Assembly (NCBI RefSeq): GCF_007744675.1
Contig: NZ_CP036269.1
Location: 1,751,501 to 1,815,500 of the forward strand
DNA: 64,000 bases
Source: Gimesia alba
Lineage (GTDB): Bacteria; Planctomycetota; Planctomycetia; Planctomycetales; Planctomycetaceae
Reading direction: 5' to 3'
Part shown: piece after piece, positions 27,814 through 36,477 of the stretch
How positions within the stretch are numbered: position 1 is the first letter of the stretch
How the letters are laid out: every line of letters begins with the position of its first letter
Program-made: the position numbers and the translations under genes
The notes under the pieces: model-generated
Databases searched by the model: none
What the model was told of the DNA's origin: nothing
The model's input: only the letters and a program-made list of their open reading frames with translations

Positions 27814-28452
27814 GACATTCACCTTCTGGGTAGTAATTTTCAAGTTGATAGCCCATCACTGGGAGTGGGGCGTTGTAGAATCAACTTGTCAATGAATCTC
27901 TGGTGATACCTGTCCGACCGACAAGCCAAATTAGTTTGCAGCGGCGGTAGCTGAGCCACATGACTCAGCAGGCGGGATGGTAGTGTATTCAGGAATGGAG
28001 GAGCAAAGCTGAAATTCCTGAATTCAGGTTCATCCCCTCATTCTAATCACAGCCAAAAGCCTTTGCAAGACGTCGATAATCAGAATTTGACGTATCTTGT
28101 TGTGAATCAAATGTTTCGGTCAGGTCTGGAGTTACGCTGATCTGATGCGTCATGGTCAAATTCAGGGTGGTTCCGGCATAGCGCGGGTCTTTCAATTTGG
28201 GACATTGTTTCATTTGTCTGGTGAGTACTCATGTTTGTCAATTTTACGTGGGAGTGTTGTTTTTTGTTGGACGGAAATGAGTCGTCGCTGGAATAGCAGG
28301 GAAGAAGATCATGAGGATTGCGGGAATCACGAGACGAAAACACTTTGGTTTTGTTTTGGATTAATAATAGAAAAGGGAACCTGCCGGGTTTGTTTGTGTC
28401 CACTGGGAACGAATCGTGATAGGATTCAAATTGATTACTAAGGAGAAGAGAG
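27814..28452. other. Gene-free divergent region, PSD1 gene / rtcB
   Basis: About 640 bases without a supported gene. ATTCAGGAAT (27987-27996) and ATTCCTGAAT (28014-28023) form a 10 bp inverted repeat with a 17-base loop and no T-tract. The rest (28100-28440) is AT-rich leader before rtcB with several short open stretches on both strands but no domain. Confidence 0.5.
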
Positions 28453-29874
28453 ATGAACTCTCGACAGTTGCTGAAAATCGGTGTTCCAGAATATTGTTTG
28501 AAGACTGCGAAAACAGCGATTCAGAACAAAGTTGCCGAAGAGAAAGTAAACGGTAAAGGATCCGGTGCAGGGAAGGTACGTGGTAAAGCGTTGAAAGAAC
28601 TGGTTCAGGCTGTGGTTGCACAGCCGGAAGCGTTTCTGGAAGACCTGTCCTTTCGGCAGTTGGCTCTGGAGCTGATTGAAGATAATCGTGAAGAAGTGTT
28701 CGAACCGATCGACTACCAGGTTTGGGGTAAAGAGGGGATCGATGAAGGTGCGTTCTCTCAGATGGATCTGGCGTGCCATGTTCCATCTGCGCGGGGTGCT
28801 GCATTGATGCCTGATGCGCACCTGGGTTATGGTCTGCCGATCGGCGGTGTTTTGGCATTGGAAGATGCCGTAATTCCGTACGCGGTTGGTGTGGACATTG
28901 CGTGCCGCATGAAATTGTCGGTGCTGGATATTTCTGTTGATGCGCTGGATCAGAAGCCGCATCAGTTCGTGGATGCGCTGAATCGGGGAACCGTATTCGG
29001 TGTGGGTGCGGCACATGAAAAGCGACAGTATCACGGTGTGATGGATCAGGACTGGACCGTTTCCAAAGTGACACGCGAGAAGAAGGACCGCGCCTGGAAG
29101 CAGCTGGGGTCTTCGGGTTCGGGTAACCACTTTGTCGAATTTGGCGTATTGACGTTCACGGAAGCCGACGCCGAACTGGGTTTAGAAGCGGGCGAATACG
29201 TGGCGCTATTGAGCCATAGTGGAAGCCGGGGCGCTGGTGCCGCGGTGTGCAGTACATATTCTTCAATCGCACAGGCGCGATTGCATAAACGTCATCATAA
29301 ACTGGGCCGACTGGCCTGGCTGGAAATGGATTCGGAAGCGGGCCAGGAATACTGGGCGGCGATGAATTTAATGGGCGAGTATGCGGCTGCGAACCATGCG
29401 GTGATTCATCAGAATGTTTCGGAAATTCTGGGTAGTAAGGTGGTTTCCGGTGTGGAAAATCATCATAACTTTGCCTGGAAGGAAGAGCATGATGGTAAGG
29501 AATTTTACGTGCATCGCAAGGGGGCGACTCCCGCTGCGGCCGGCGAACTGGGTGTGATTCCCGGTTCAATGGCGGATCCGGCATTTGTGGTGCGTGGAAA
29601 AGGAAATCCAGCGAGTTTGAATTCGGCATCACATGGTGCGGGGCGTTGTATGTCTCGTAACAAAGCGAAGGATAAATATCGCTGGAAAGCAGTTCGCAAT
29701 GATCTGGCAAAACGCGGGATCACCGTGATTTCCGCCGGCGCGGATGAAGTGCCGGGCGTGTATAAAAACATCATGGAAGTCATGGCAGAACAGCAGGACC
29801 TGGTGGATATTGTCGCCCGATTCAATCCGAAAGTGGTGAAAATGTGCGGCGACGGAAGCCGTGCAGAGGATTGA
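28453..29874 (+). CDS. rtcB: RtcB-family RNA ligase
   Basis: RtcB joins 2',3'-cyclic-phosphate RNA ends to 5'-OH ends with GTP and Mn. This 473-residue protein keeps the metal and guanylylation sites: Cys in GVDIACRM, His in GSGNHFVEFG, HSGSRGAGAA, the HRKGATPAAAGELGVIPGSM block and the GMP-accepting His in SHGAGRCMSR near residue 394. The usual DIGCGM motif reads DIACRM, which marks a divergent subgroup. AAGGAGAAGAG precedes the ATG. No archease (its usual helper) or RtcA/RtcR is adjacent. Role may be RNA repair. Confidence 0.9.
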   Translation: MNSRQLLKIGVPEYCLKTAKTAIQNKVAEEKVNGKGSGAGKVRGKALKELVQAVVAQPEAFLEDLSFRQLALELIEDNREEVFEPIDYQVWGKEGIDEGAFSQMDLACHVPSARGAALMPDAHLGYGLPIGGVLALEDAVIPYAVGVDIACRMKLSVLDISVDALDQKPHQFVDALNRGTVFGVGAAHEKRQYHGVMDQDWTVSKVTREKKDRAWKQLGSSGSGNHFVEFGVLTFTEADAELGLEAGEYVALLSHSGSRGAGAAVCSTYSSIAQARLHKRHHKLGRLAWLEMDSEAGQEYWAAMNLMGEYAAANHAVIHQNVSEILGSKVVSGVENHHNFAWKEEHDGKEFYVHRKGATPAAAGELGVIPGSMADPAFVVRGKGNPASLNSASHGAGRCMSRNKAKDKYRWKAVRNDLAKRGITVISAGADEVPGVYKNIMEVMAEQQDLVDIVARFNPKVVKMCGDGSRAED

Positions 29875-29895
29875 CTCGGATTATAAGGATGAATG

Positions 29896-29937
29896 CAGGC
29901 AGATCGGAAATTGTTTTCCGGTCTGCCTGTTTTTTTA
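29896..29937 (+). terminator. Intrinsic terminator of rtcB
   Basis: CAGGCAGATCGGAAA (29896-29910) pairs with TTTCCGGTCTGCCTG (29915-29929) with a single wobble, followed by eight T. Confidence 0.93.
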
Positions 29938-29949
29938 CCAGACCATCGA

Positions 29950-30133
29950 GTAGCACCGAACAAAATTTGGTGTTGTCGCAAGACAACGGGAGGGATCAGG
30001 TCCCGCGGGCGAAATTTTGTGTTGTGTTAGATTTATTTGTGCGTACGAAATTGGTGAGTCTGGTTAAAATTGTGAGTAAACACCGCAACCTCCTGCTCGC
30101 TGCGCTCGGCCCGAATTGCATTCGGGCTTACCC
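29950..30133 (+). repeat. REP-like composite repeat, copy C
   Basis: Same layout as the repeats beside the RAYT at 8.4 kb. Hairpins are CACCGAA/TTTGGTG (29954-29972), TTGTC/GACAA (29973-29986) and, after CCTCCTGCTCGCTGCGCTCG, GCCCGAAT/ATTCGGGC (30109-30127). The stems differ from copies A and B by paired changes, so base pairing is kept. The middle is diverged. Confidence 0.8.
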
Positions 30134-30179
30134 GATTTCGAAAACGCTACTTGGCACCATTTCGCTCACGAGGGGGAAC

Positions 30180-32615
30180 TTATTTTTTTTTTCTGTGTGT
30201 AGGAACAGCTTTGACCTTGCCGGCGCTGCGTTTGAAATCGGGGACGATGCTGGAGAGGGTTTGCGGGTTGAGGCTGAAGATGGTGAAACCTCCCGCATTG
30301 AGTTGGCGGGTGACATCAACCTGTCCCAGGACGCGATCACTGCTTAAAGTCGTTCGTGTGGAAAGGGCACCGATACCGGGATAGATGGGAATGCGACCGG
30401 CGAGGTGTTTTTGCTGGTCTTCAATCCAGATGCGAAACTGCGTGTCGTTGTCGGTGTAATCCATGGGGCAGATGAAATCGAGGTAACCGCGCTCTGCCCA
30501 GAGCGGCCAATCCTGTGCGACCCATTCACGACAGTCGGGATATTCGCGGAAGACGGCTGCCGAGATTTTAATGCCCGGACGAATCTTGCGGGCTTCGCGC
30601 TGGACGGTTTCGACAAGCCGCGTAATCTGAGCGGCGCGCCAGTCGCGGTATTGGCTCTTCAGTTTGCCGTTATAACAGTCGCCGGGCCAGTTCTGAACTT
30701 TGATGCCAGTATCGGATTCGAATTTTTTACGACTATAATCGCTGTAGCAGTGCCGATCATTGGGGTAGCGGATGTAGTCAAAGTGAATGCCATCGACGGG
30801 ATATTTCCTGACGACTTCCAGCATACTGTCGACTTCGAGTTGAAAGTTTTCTGGATGGGCCGGATTGAGCCAGTCGGACGGTTCTCCTTTGACGCTGACC
30901 TGGGTGCGGCCGGCGTCGCGCATTTTTTTGACGAACGAAGCAGGAGCCGTCGACAGATTGTGATTGACTTTCCAGACATGGACTTCCAGACCGTGCTGAT
31001 GGGCGGCTTTGATGCATTGTTCGATCTGATCGCCATATTTCTCATACGTCTGACTGCGGGGCAAAACATCGCTGGGATAATGTGCGAGGCCTCCCCAGAG
31101 CATGTTAGGGATAATCATGTTAAAGCCAGCGTCGGAGAGTTCTTTGCAGGTTCGATTCCAGTCACCGGGGTAGGGGCCTGTGGGAGAATGATCCCAGACC
31201 GCACGGGCTTCGCGGGGAGGGCTGGCTCGTGTGAGCAGATAGATTTTAACCCGCTCCTTGCGGCATTTGCGGGCGAAGGGAATCGACCGAAAGGCCTGGT
31301 TCTGCTCAAGCAGGCGTTTGGCTTGATTGAGAGACACTGTGGTTTTATCAAGATCGCGGGCCGCTAAATCACGGCTTGATTGCGGCGTGACAGTCGTGAT
31401 GATATGACGCCTTAAATCGGTAAAAGTTTGGAAAGGACCGACGTGATCGGCCTGTTCAATCGTGGCGGCAGCAATGGAATCCCAGAGTTTGGGCTGGAAG
31501 TGGCCCATGATGGCGGTGAGTAAAGCTTGCTTGTTGACGGGATCATCACCCAGAATCAGATGGCTGAAGTACGCACCGCGGTTGCTGACGATGAGTGCGG
31601 GTTTTCGAGCTGGTTTCCCTTTTTCGTCAACCCAGACACCGACGACACGGGCGCCGTGACCTGCAGGAATCCCAGTAACCAGATTCCAGGATGCCTGTTT
31701 GACTTCAGGCGGGAGTCCCTGGATTTTCGCGTCTTTGAGTCGAATGGCGGAGAGGGCCCCGGGGGCATCTGGCTTGAAATAGTTCCCTTTTTTGATGCCC
31801 AGATTATTTTCGAGAGCAGAGGGGATATTGAAATTGAGAAAGACTTTGCCTCCCCGTTCCATGAATTGATTGAGTGTGCCGCACGCTTTGGTTGAGATGT
31901 TGGGATTAAACGGAAGAATGGCAACGGATCGTTTACCGAGAGACTTGGTTGTGAGTTCTGGCTCACTGATTCGGTCACAGGGAATACCAGCGGTTTTCAG
32001 AAAGTTTTCGATGCGATCGGCGGCTGAGAAAGTGATGGCCTCTTTTTTTTGTAATTCGAGATCAGGTACCACAATCACAATTTCGTTTGTCGAGGCTTTC
32101 AGGTTGCGCAACTGGAAGCGCGCATTGGGTTCCGAATCGGATTCCCGCCAGATCACGAGTCGAATGGTTTCTATTTTGTCCCAGCCAGCCGGTTTGTCTT
32201 CTGCGCGGAAATCACTTTTGGGAAAACGGAGCGTGTGCCAATCGTCGCCTTTGACTCGGGCGGATGTGGAATACCAGCCGGGACCACTTTTAAAATACAG
32301 GCTGACCTGATGATTACTGTCGGGCGAATCCGGTTTGACATCGAGTGTGAAGGTGCCCGGAGTGGTGAGGTCGAGGCGCACTTGCTTGTCCAGGCCAGCG
32401 CGGGACATCTCGGGATTGGATGAAAACGGAGCCGAGAGTAATAACACGTTTTTTCCGTTCGACCGTTGCATGGCGAGCGGCAGTGTTCCCTTAAGTTCGG
32501 TCCACGACTTTCTAAGTTCCGAGGAGGTCGCGTAGTGAAAATCATCGAGAACGGTTTCTGGTCCCGTTGAAAAGCCGACGGTGAGAAGAACGAGATAAGG
32601 AATTTGAGAAAACAT
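30180..32615 (-). CDS. Secreted GH10-like glycoside hydrolase (GHL10/DUF4015 type)
   Basis: An 811-residue protein with a signal peptide (MFSQIPYLVLLTVGFSTG), a jellyroll-like N-domain (about residues 25-180), a glutamine-amidotransferase-like middle (about 180-440) and a TIM-barrel hydrolase domain. The barrel shows REARAVWDHSPTG, GFNMIIPNMLWGGLAHYPSDV, HGLEVHVWKVNHNL, WLNPAHPENFQLEVDSML and YPVDGIHFDYIRYPND, the signature of the GHL10 group. The Asp/Tyr-rich FDYIRYP strand is likely catalytic. The substrate is unknown. An in-frame GTG 13 codons upstream is less likely than the ATG at 32615. The C-terminus is very basic (HRKKK). Confidence 0.85.
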   Translation of the reverse strand: MFSQIPYLVLLTVGFSTGPETVLDDFHYATSSELRKSWTELKGTLPLAMQRSNGKNVLLLSAPFSSNPEMSRAGLDKQVRLDLTTPGTFTLDVKPDSPDSNHQVSLYFKSGPGWYSTSARVKGDDWHTLRFPKSDFRAEDKPAGWDKIETIRLVIWRESDSEPNARFQLRNLKASTNEIVIVVPDLELQKKEAITFSAADRIENFLKTAGIPCDRISEPELTTKSLGKRSVAILPFNPNISTKACGTLNQFMERGGKVFLNFNIPSALENNLGIKKGNYFKPDAPGALSAIRLKDAKIQGLPPEVKQASWNLVTGIPAGHGARVVGVWVDEKGKPARKPALIVSNRGAYFSHLILGDDPVNKQALLTAIMGHFQPKLWDSIAAATIEQADHVGPFQTFTDLRRHIITTVTPQSSRDLAARDLDKTTVSLNQAKRLLEQNQAFRSIPFARKCRKERVKIYLLTRASPPREARAVWDHSPTGPYPGDWNRTCKELSDAGFNMIIPNMLWGGLAHYPSDVLPRSQTYEKYGDQIEQCIKAAHQHGLEVHVWKVNHNLSTAPASFVKKMRDAGRTQVSVKGEPSDWLNPAHPENFQLEVDSMLEVVRKYPVDGIHFDYIRYPNDRHCYSDYSRKKFESDTGIKVQNWPGDCYNGKLKSQYRDWRAAQITRLVETVQREARKIRPGIKISAAVFREYPDCREWVAQDWPLWAERGYLDFICPMDYTDNDTQFRIWIEDQQKHLAGRIPIYPGIGALSTRTTLSSDRVLGQVDVTRQLNAGGFTIFSLNPQTLSSIVPDFKRSAGKVKAVPTHRKKK

Positions 32616-32740
32616 TTTAGACCTGACTCTGGAACAGAAAACGAGCGTATTCACGTATTGCTAGTTTTATCTGTTCGGAGAGTCAGAGGCAAGTTGAGTT
32701 TGCGTTCGATTCCAGATCGCAGTGTAATCCAAGATGGATT

Positions 32741-33226
32741 TTATTCTTTCTTGTGACATGTTTCCGAGTCGACTAAATCTGACTCGCGTGTCATGAAGCT
32801 CTGATGGGCGATAACCGCTTGTTCCTGCTCCAGTAACTGCTGAAACAGTTCCTGAACACGGGGTGCTGCGGAAGCAGTCGCCAGTGTCTGATATAAATCA
32901 ATTAACGCGTTCCGAAAACGCATATTGATTTCAACGAGCTCTTCCAATGTCATATCGGGGTGAATGGTAATCGAATTAATTTCTTTTCGAACGGTCTCAT
33001 CCGGGACAAACTGCAACCAAGTATCAAGCACATCTTGTGCACCATACTTTTCGTAGTCAGCCAGAGCTGATTGCCAATGCTGTTCATAACGCCGGATTTG
33101 ATCCGATAACCACTCGACCACGATTGAGTATGAGTCCTGTTGAATCTGTTCAAGTGCTTGTTGCATGTTGTGATGAAACGTCTGCACCAACTTTAAAATG
33201 TCCTGTACTTTATTATATGACATCAT
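32741..33226 (-). CDS. Uncharacterised helical protein
   Basis: A 161-residue protein that I do not recognise. It is predicted to be almost wholly alpha-helical, with many Gln, Glu and aromatic residues (QDILKLVQTFHHNMQQALEQ, WLSDQIRRYEQHWQSALADYEKYG) and no signal peptide or membrane segment. The pattern of long amphipathic helices recalls ferritin-like four-helix proteins, but the paired ExxH motifs are not evident. AAGGAGAAG lies just upstream of the start, which makes real translation likely. It stands alone, divergent from the AAEx-type transporter. Confidence 0.7.
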   Translation of the reverse strand: MMSYNKVQDILKLVQTFHHNMQQALEQIQQDSYSIVVEWLSDQIRRYEQHWQSALADYEKYGAQDVLDTWLQFVPDETVRKEINSITIHPDMTLEELVEINMRFRNALIDLYQTLATASAAPRVQELFQQLLEQEQAVIAHQSFMTRESDLVDSETCHKKE

Positions 33227-33497
33227 TTCTTCTCCTTTCGATCTGAGACCTGTATTTCAAGAGCAAGTTGTATGCCATTGCTTGATGCGATTAGAAATCT
33301 TCCTGTAAGTCTTTGAAGAGCGATGTAATTATTTCGATATTGGTTGTTCAACGTTCAACGTGTTCGCTGTCAGATCATGCAGTTCTTTGCAGATAGAGTG
33401 CATTACTTAGTTTAGATTCTTGAAAATATCATGCTAAGTTCATCAACTTGCCTGTAGCACTCAAGCGGCTCGTTGATTATCTTACGGTGGTTCCGAA

Positions 33498-35102
33498 GTG
33501 CGTTCTGGAGTTAAGATAAGGTGTAGATCGATCGAAGATATTGTTGCGTTGTTTGCCATGATTGGATTCGGACTGATTTTGGGCAAAATTTCGATTCGGG
33601 GCGTTTCTCTCGGATCCTCGGGAGTGGTGTTTGTCGCGTTGTTGGCCGGTCACTGGGGCTACCAGGTGGCGCCCGAAGTAGGGCTGGCAGGTGTCGTACT
33701 CTTCATTTATTGCCTGGGAGTGGGCGCGGGCCCCAGCTTTTTGAGGATGTTTGTCAGCCGCGGAAAATCTCTGGCGATGCTGGCGGGCGCGATGATGGTC
33801 TCGGCCGGTCTGGCAACCTGGCTTCTGGCACGACTATTTCAGATAAGTCCCGATCTGGCCAGTGGAATACTGGCGGGCTCGTTAACGAGCACTCCCGCTC
33901 TGGCAGCTGCGACGGAGAAACTGCCTGCGGGCTCGGATGTCGCCGTCGGTTTTGGGATTGCCTATCCGTTTGGTGTCGTCGGGGTGATCCTGTTCATCCA
34001 GTTATTGCCGCGCTTGTATTCGGGTGCGAATTCTGAATCTGAAACCGGATCAGCGGACGGTCCGGGCAAGATTGTGCGTGAACTGGTTGAGGTGAAAAAT
34101 GAAAGGATTGTCGGGAAGCGCTTACGGGATCTTTCTGTTCTGGCGAGATCGAATTGTCAGGTGTCTCGGATTGTCATTGACGGCCAACCACGGCCGATTC
34201 CCGCCGCCTTTCAACTGGCGCTGGGACAACAACTCTTAATCGTGGGACGCGTCGGCCAAATTGAAACCGTGATCGAAGCGATTGGAGAACGTTGCCCGGA
34301 AACGCAATTTGTGCTCGATGTGGAACGGCAGCGGCGGCAGATTGTGGTGACTGCAAAAGAACTGGTGGGGCACACGCTCAAAGAGCTCCATTTGCTTTCT
34401 CGGTTTGGCGTCACGATTTCACGGATTACCCGACAGGATATCGAATTTGTTCCCGGTCCGGACGAGATGATTCATTTTGGCGATTTACTGCGGGCGGTGG
34501 GTGAACCGGAAAACCTTGAAAAATTTGCCGCGTTCGCAGGACATCGGGCACGCACTGCCGACGAAACCGATTTCATTACCCTGGCGGGGGGCTTGATCCT
34601 GGGAATGATTCTGGGACGCATCCAGTTTTCATTGGCGGGCGAATCGCTTTCGCTGGGAATGGCCGGCGGTCCGCTCATCGTGGGACTGATTCTAGGACAC
34701 TTTGGGCAGTTCGGTTCGATTACAGTCAGAATGCCTCGCGCTGGGCGGCTGATGCTGGCTGAACTGGGGCTGACGGTCTTTCTGGCACAGGCAGGCTGTC
34801 AGGCGGGAGACAAGTTTGTCTCGGTGGTGCAACAGAACGGCTGGACGTTGTGTCTGGTGGCGGCGATTGTGGTGCTGGTACCTTTATTGACGGGATTTCT
34901 CGTGGCTCGATTTTTCTTAAAGCTGGATCTGTTGGAAACCGCTGGGGGAATCTGCGGGGCGATGACCTCGACGCCGGGACTGGGCGCGGTCACGTCTGCC
35001 ATCGATTCGAGTGTGCCCGCAACCAGCTATGCCACCGTCTATCCAGTAGCGCTGGTGCTGATTACCCTGTTAGCGCCACTGGTCATCATGGCGGTTTCAT
35101 GA
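33498..35102 (+). CDS. AAEx-family transporter with two RCK_C domains (YidE/AspT-like)
   Basis: A 534-residue inner-membrane protein with the family's duplicated layout: membrane half (about residues 15-180), two TrkA_C/RCK_C regulatory domains (about 190-350), then a second membrane half (about 365-534). Each half carries the signature, GSLTSTPALAAATEKL and GAMTSTPGLGAVTSAI. AspT exchanges aspartate for alanine; the substrate of other members such as YidE is unknown. The GTG at 33498 is the only good start before the first membrane helix (IVALFAMIGFGLILGK). Its stop overlaps the start of the next small gene. Confidence 0.88.
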   Translation: MRSGVKIRCRSIEDIVALFAMIGFGLILGKISIRGVSLGSSGVVFVALLAGHWGYQVAPEVGLAGVVLFIYCLGVGAGPSFLRMFVSRGKSLAMLAGAMMVSAGLATWLLARLFQISPDLASGILAGSLTSTPALAAATEKLPAGSDVAVGFGIAYPFGVVGVILFIQLLPRLYSGANSESETGSADGPGKIVRELVEVKNERIVGKRLRDLSVLARSNCQVSRIVIDGQPRPIPAAFQLALGQQLLIVGRVGQIETVIEAIGERCPETQFVLDVERQRRQIVVTAKELVGHTLKELHLLSRFGVTISRITRQDIEFVPGPDEMIHFGDLLRAVGEPENLEKFAAFAGHRARTADETDFITLAGGLILGMILGRIQFSLAGESLSLGMAGGPLIVGLILGHFGQFGSITVRMPRAGRLMLAELGLTVFLAQAGCQAGDKFVSVVQQNGWTLCLVAAIVVLVPLLTGFLVARFFLKLDLLETAGGICGAMTSTPGLGAVTSAIDSSVPATSYATVYPVALVLITLLAPLVIMAVS

Positions 35103-35458
35103 AACAATCGTCTTGTAATTACAGGAAAATCAGCGAGCTTCAAATGTCAAAAGAACGAATGCAAGATTTGCTCGCTCTGTTTCGGGCAAGGGGATGGGAT
35201 CTTGAAAACTGTGATGAATTGTTTTTGGTCGAAAAGGATGAGGTGATTCGCTGGAATTTATTCAGTGAAAAATCTGACAGTACGATTCTATTGGAGTTTC
35301 ATCTTTTTGGCGACCTGGGACAAGCTGGAAACGCTCTGAGTGAGATCGTCTATTGTGAGAGCCTGAAAGAAGGGCACAAACTCTTTTTTGAAAAGCAAAA
35401 CAGTGATTCCTGGCGAGAGAACTCTTTAAGTTTTGTTCTCGCATTATGCCATCGATAG
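35099..35458 (+). CDS. Small uncharacterised protein coupled to the AAEx-type transporter
   Basis: A 119-residue protein of unknown family. Its ATG overlaps the transporter stop (ATGA at 35099-35102), which points to translational coupling. A second Met at 35144 (MSKERMQDLLALF) is an alternative start. It is mixed alpha/beta in look, acidic, and lacks a signal peptide or membrane segment. A terminator follows. The context suggests an accessory or regulatory role for the transporter, but this is inference. Confidence 0.65.
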   Translation: MKQSSCNYRKISELQMSKERMQDLLALFRARGWDLENCDELFLVEKDEVIRWNLFSEKSDSTILLEFHLFGDLGQAGNALSEIVYCESLKEGHKLFFEKQNSDSWRENSLSFVLALCHR

Positions 35459-35463
35459 GAGGC

Positions 35464-35507
35464 AAAACAGGGGTCTGCGAACTAGAATTCACAAACCCCT
35501 GTTTCTT
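35464..35507. terminator. Hairpin terminator between convergent genes
   Basis: AAACAGGGGT (35465-35474) pairs with ACCCCTGTTT (35495-35504) around a 20-base loop. T-runs are short on the plus strand (TTTCTT) and moderate on the minus strand (TTTTGCC). It separates the small gene from the sialidase-like gene. Confidence 0.65.
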
Positions 35508-35534
35508 GTGCAGGCCTCTGGCGCAATATCAGCG

Positions 35535-36443
35535 TTATTTATAACTGACTTTCGCAAAGTAAATGGATGTTTTTCCTTCGTGGCTGGAATAGTAACTGAC
35601 GTTCAACAGGCCATCGTGCAGGACCATGTTGGCGTAGCTGGTGTCGCCGCCACTGGGGAGTTCTAGTAGTTCGGTGAGCTGGAAGAGTTCTGGTCCCCCG
35701 ATTTTCACGCCGAGATCTTTCCACTGCCAGTCCGTGTAGGGTGGTTTGGAAGTGCCGAGCAGACCAGTGGCGCCTTTTCCATCACGTCTGAGCAGGCAGT
35801 AACAGGTTTTGTCCTTGGTGAAGACGAGCGAACTTTCGTTGGTGTAACCTTTGTCGTGGAGTTTATCGACGACAGTTTCATATTGTTTGCCGTCTTTGCT
35901 TTTATAGAGTCGAGTGAATCGGGGGCCTTTTTTGCCGGTATGATAACCGATGCTATACACGTTTCCGTCGTTCCATCTCATGCCCCAGAGCCACATGTTG
36001 GGATCGCCGATTTTATGTCCTTTGGACCAGTGCGTGCCATCATCGGAAAACCAGGTCATGGACTGGTGGCGCATGGCAGCAGGCTGATGCAGGGCAGCGG
36101 CACCACTCAACATGAGCTGCCCCTGGGGAGTGACGGCGATTTTGGCATCGCGCAGATCCGCGGTCTCCGAGGTGATGCGGGCAACCGGTTTCCACGTTTT
36201 CCCGTCTTTGGATGAAAGGACCTGCAAGGCACCATCGGCAGAAACGTGTTTTTTGCCGGTTCGGAAAACACAGAACCATTGATCTTTGAAACGCGTGAGT
36301 CCGGTAAAAGCGTTGTGGGGATCCTTATCCCAGATCTTTTGAACACTTTCCAGTTTCAGTTCAACCGGTTTCTCTGCTTTCAGGAGCGCGGATGAATTAA
36401 GAATCAGTAAGAGTGCTGCCATCAGCGGCGCGGCTTTTTTCAT
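35535..36443 (-). CDS. Secreted sialidase-like beta-propeller protein
   Basis: A 302-residue protein with a signal peptide (MKKAAPLMAALLLILNSSALLKA) and Asp-box motifs of BNR propellers (SSKDGKTWKP, FSDDGTHWSKG, KSKDGKQYE). It resembles planctomycete exo-alpha-sialidase-like proteins; a real sialidase activity is not proven and the arginine triad is not evident to the eye. The start at 36443 has AAGGAA 8 bases upstream; the open frame runs further up without homology. It is the last gene of a probable gntR - M14 - sialidase-like operon. Confidence 0.82.
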   Translation of the reverse strand: MKKAAPLMAALLLILNSSALLKAEKPVELKLESVQKIWDKDPHNAFTGLTRFKDQWFCVFRTGKKHVSADGALQVLSSKDGKTWKPVARITSETADLRDAKIAVTPQGQLMLSGAAALHQPAAMRHQSMTWFSDDGTHWSKGHKIGDPNMWLWGMRWNDGNVYSIGYHTGKKGPRFTRLYKSKDGKQYETVVDKLHDKGYTNESSLVFTKDKTCYCLLRRDGKGATGLLGTSKPPYTDWQWKDLGVKIGGPELFQLTELLELPSGGDTSYANMVLHDGLLNVSYYSSHEGKTSIYFAKVSYK

Positions 36444-36477
36444 GGTCAGTTCCTTTATGTTGTGAATAGAGTTTGTA

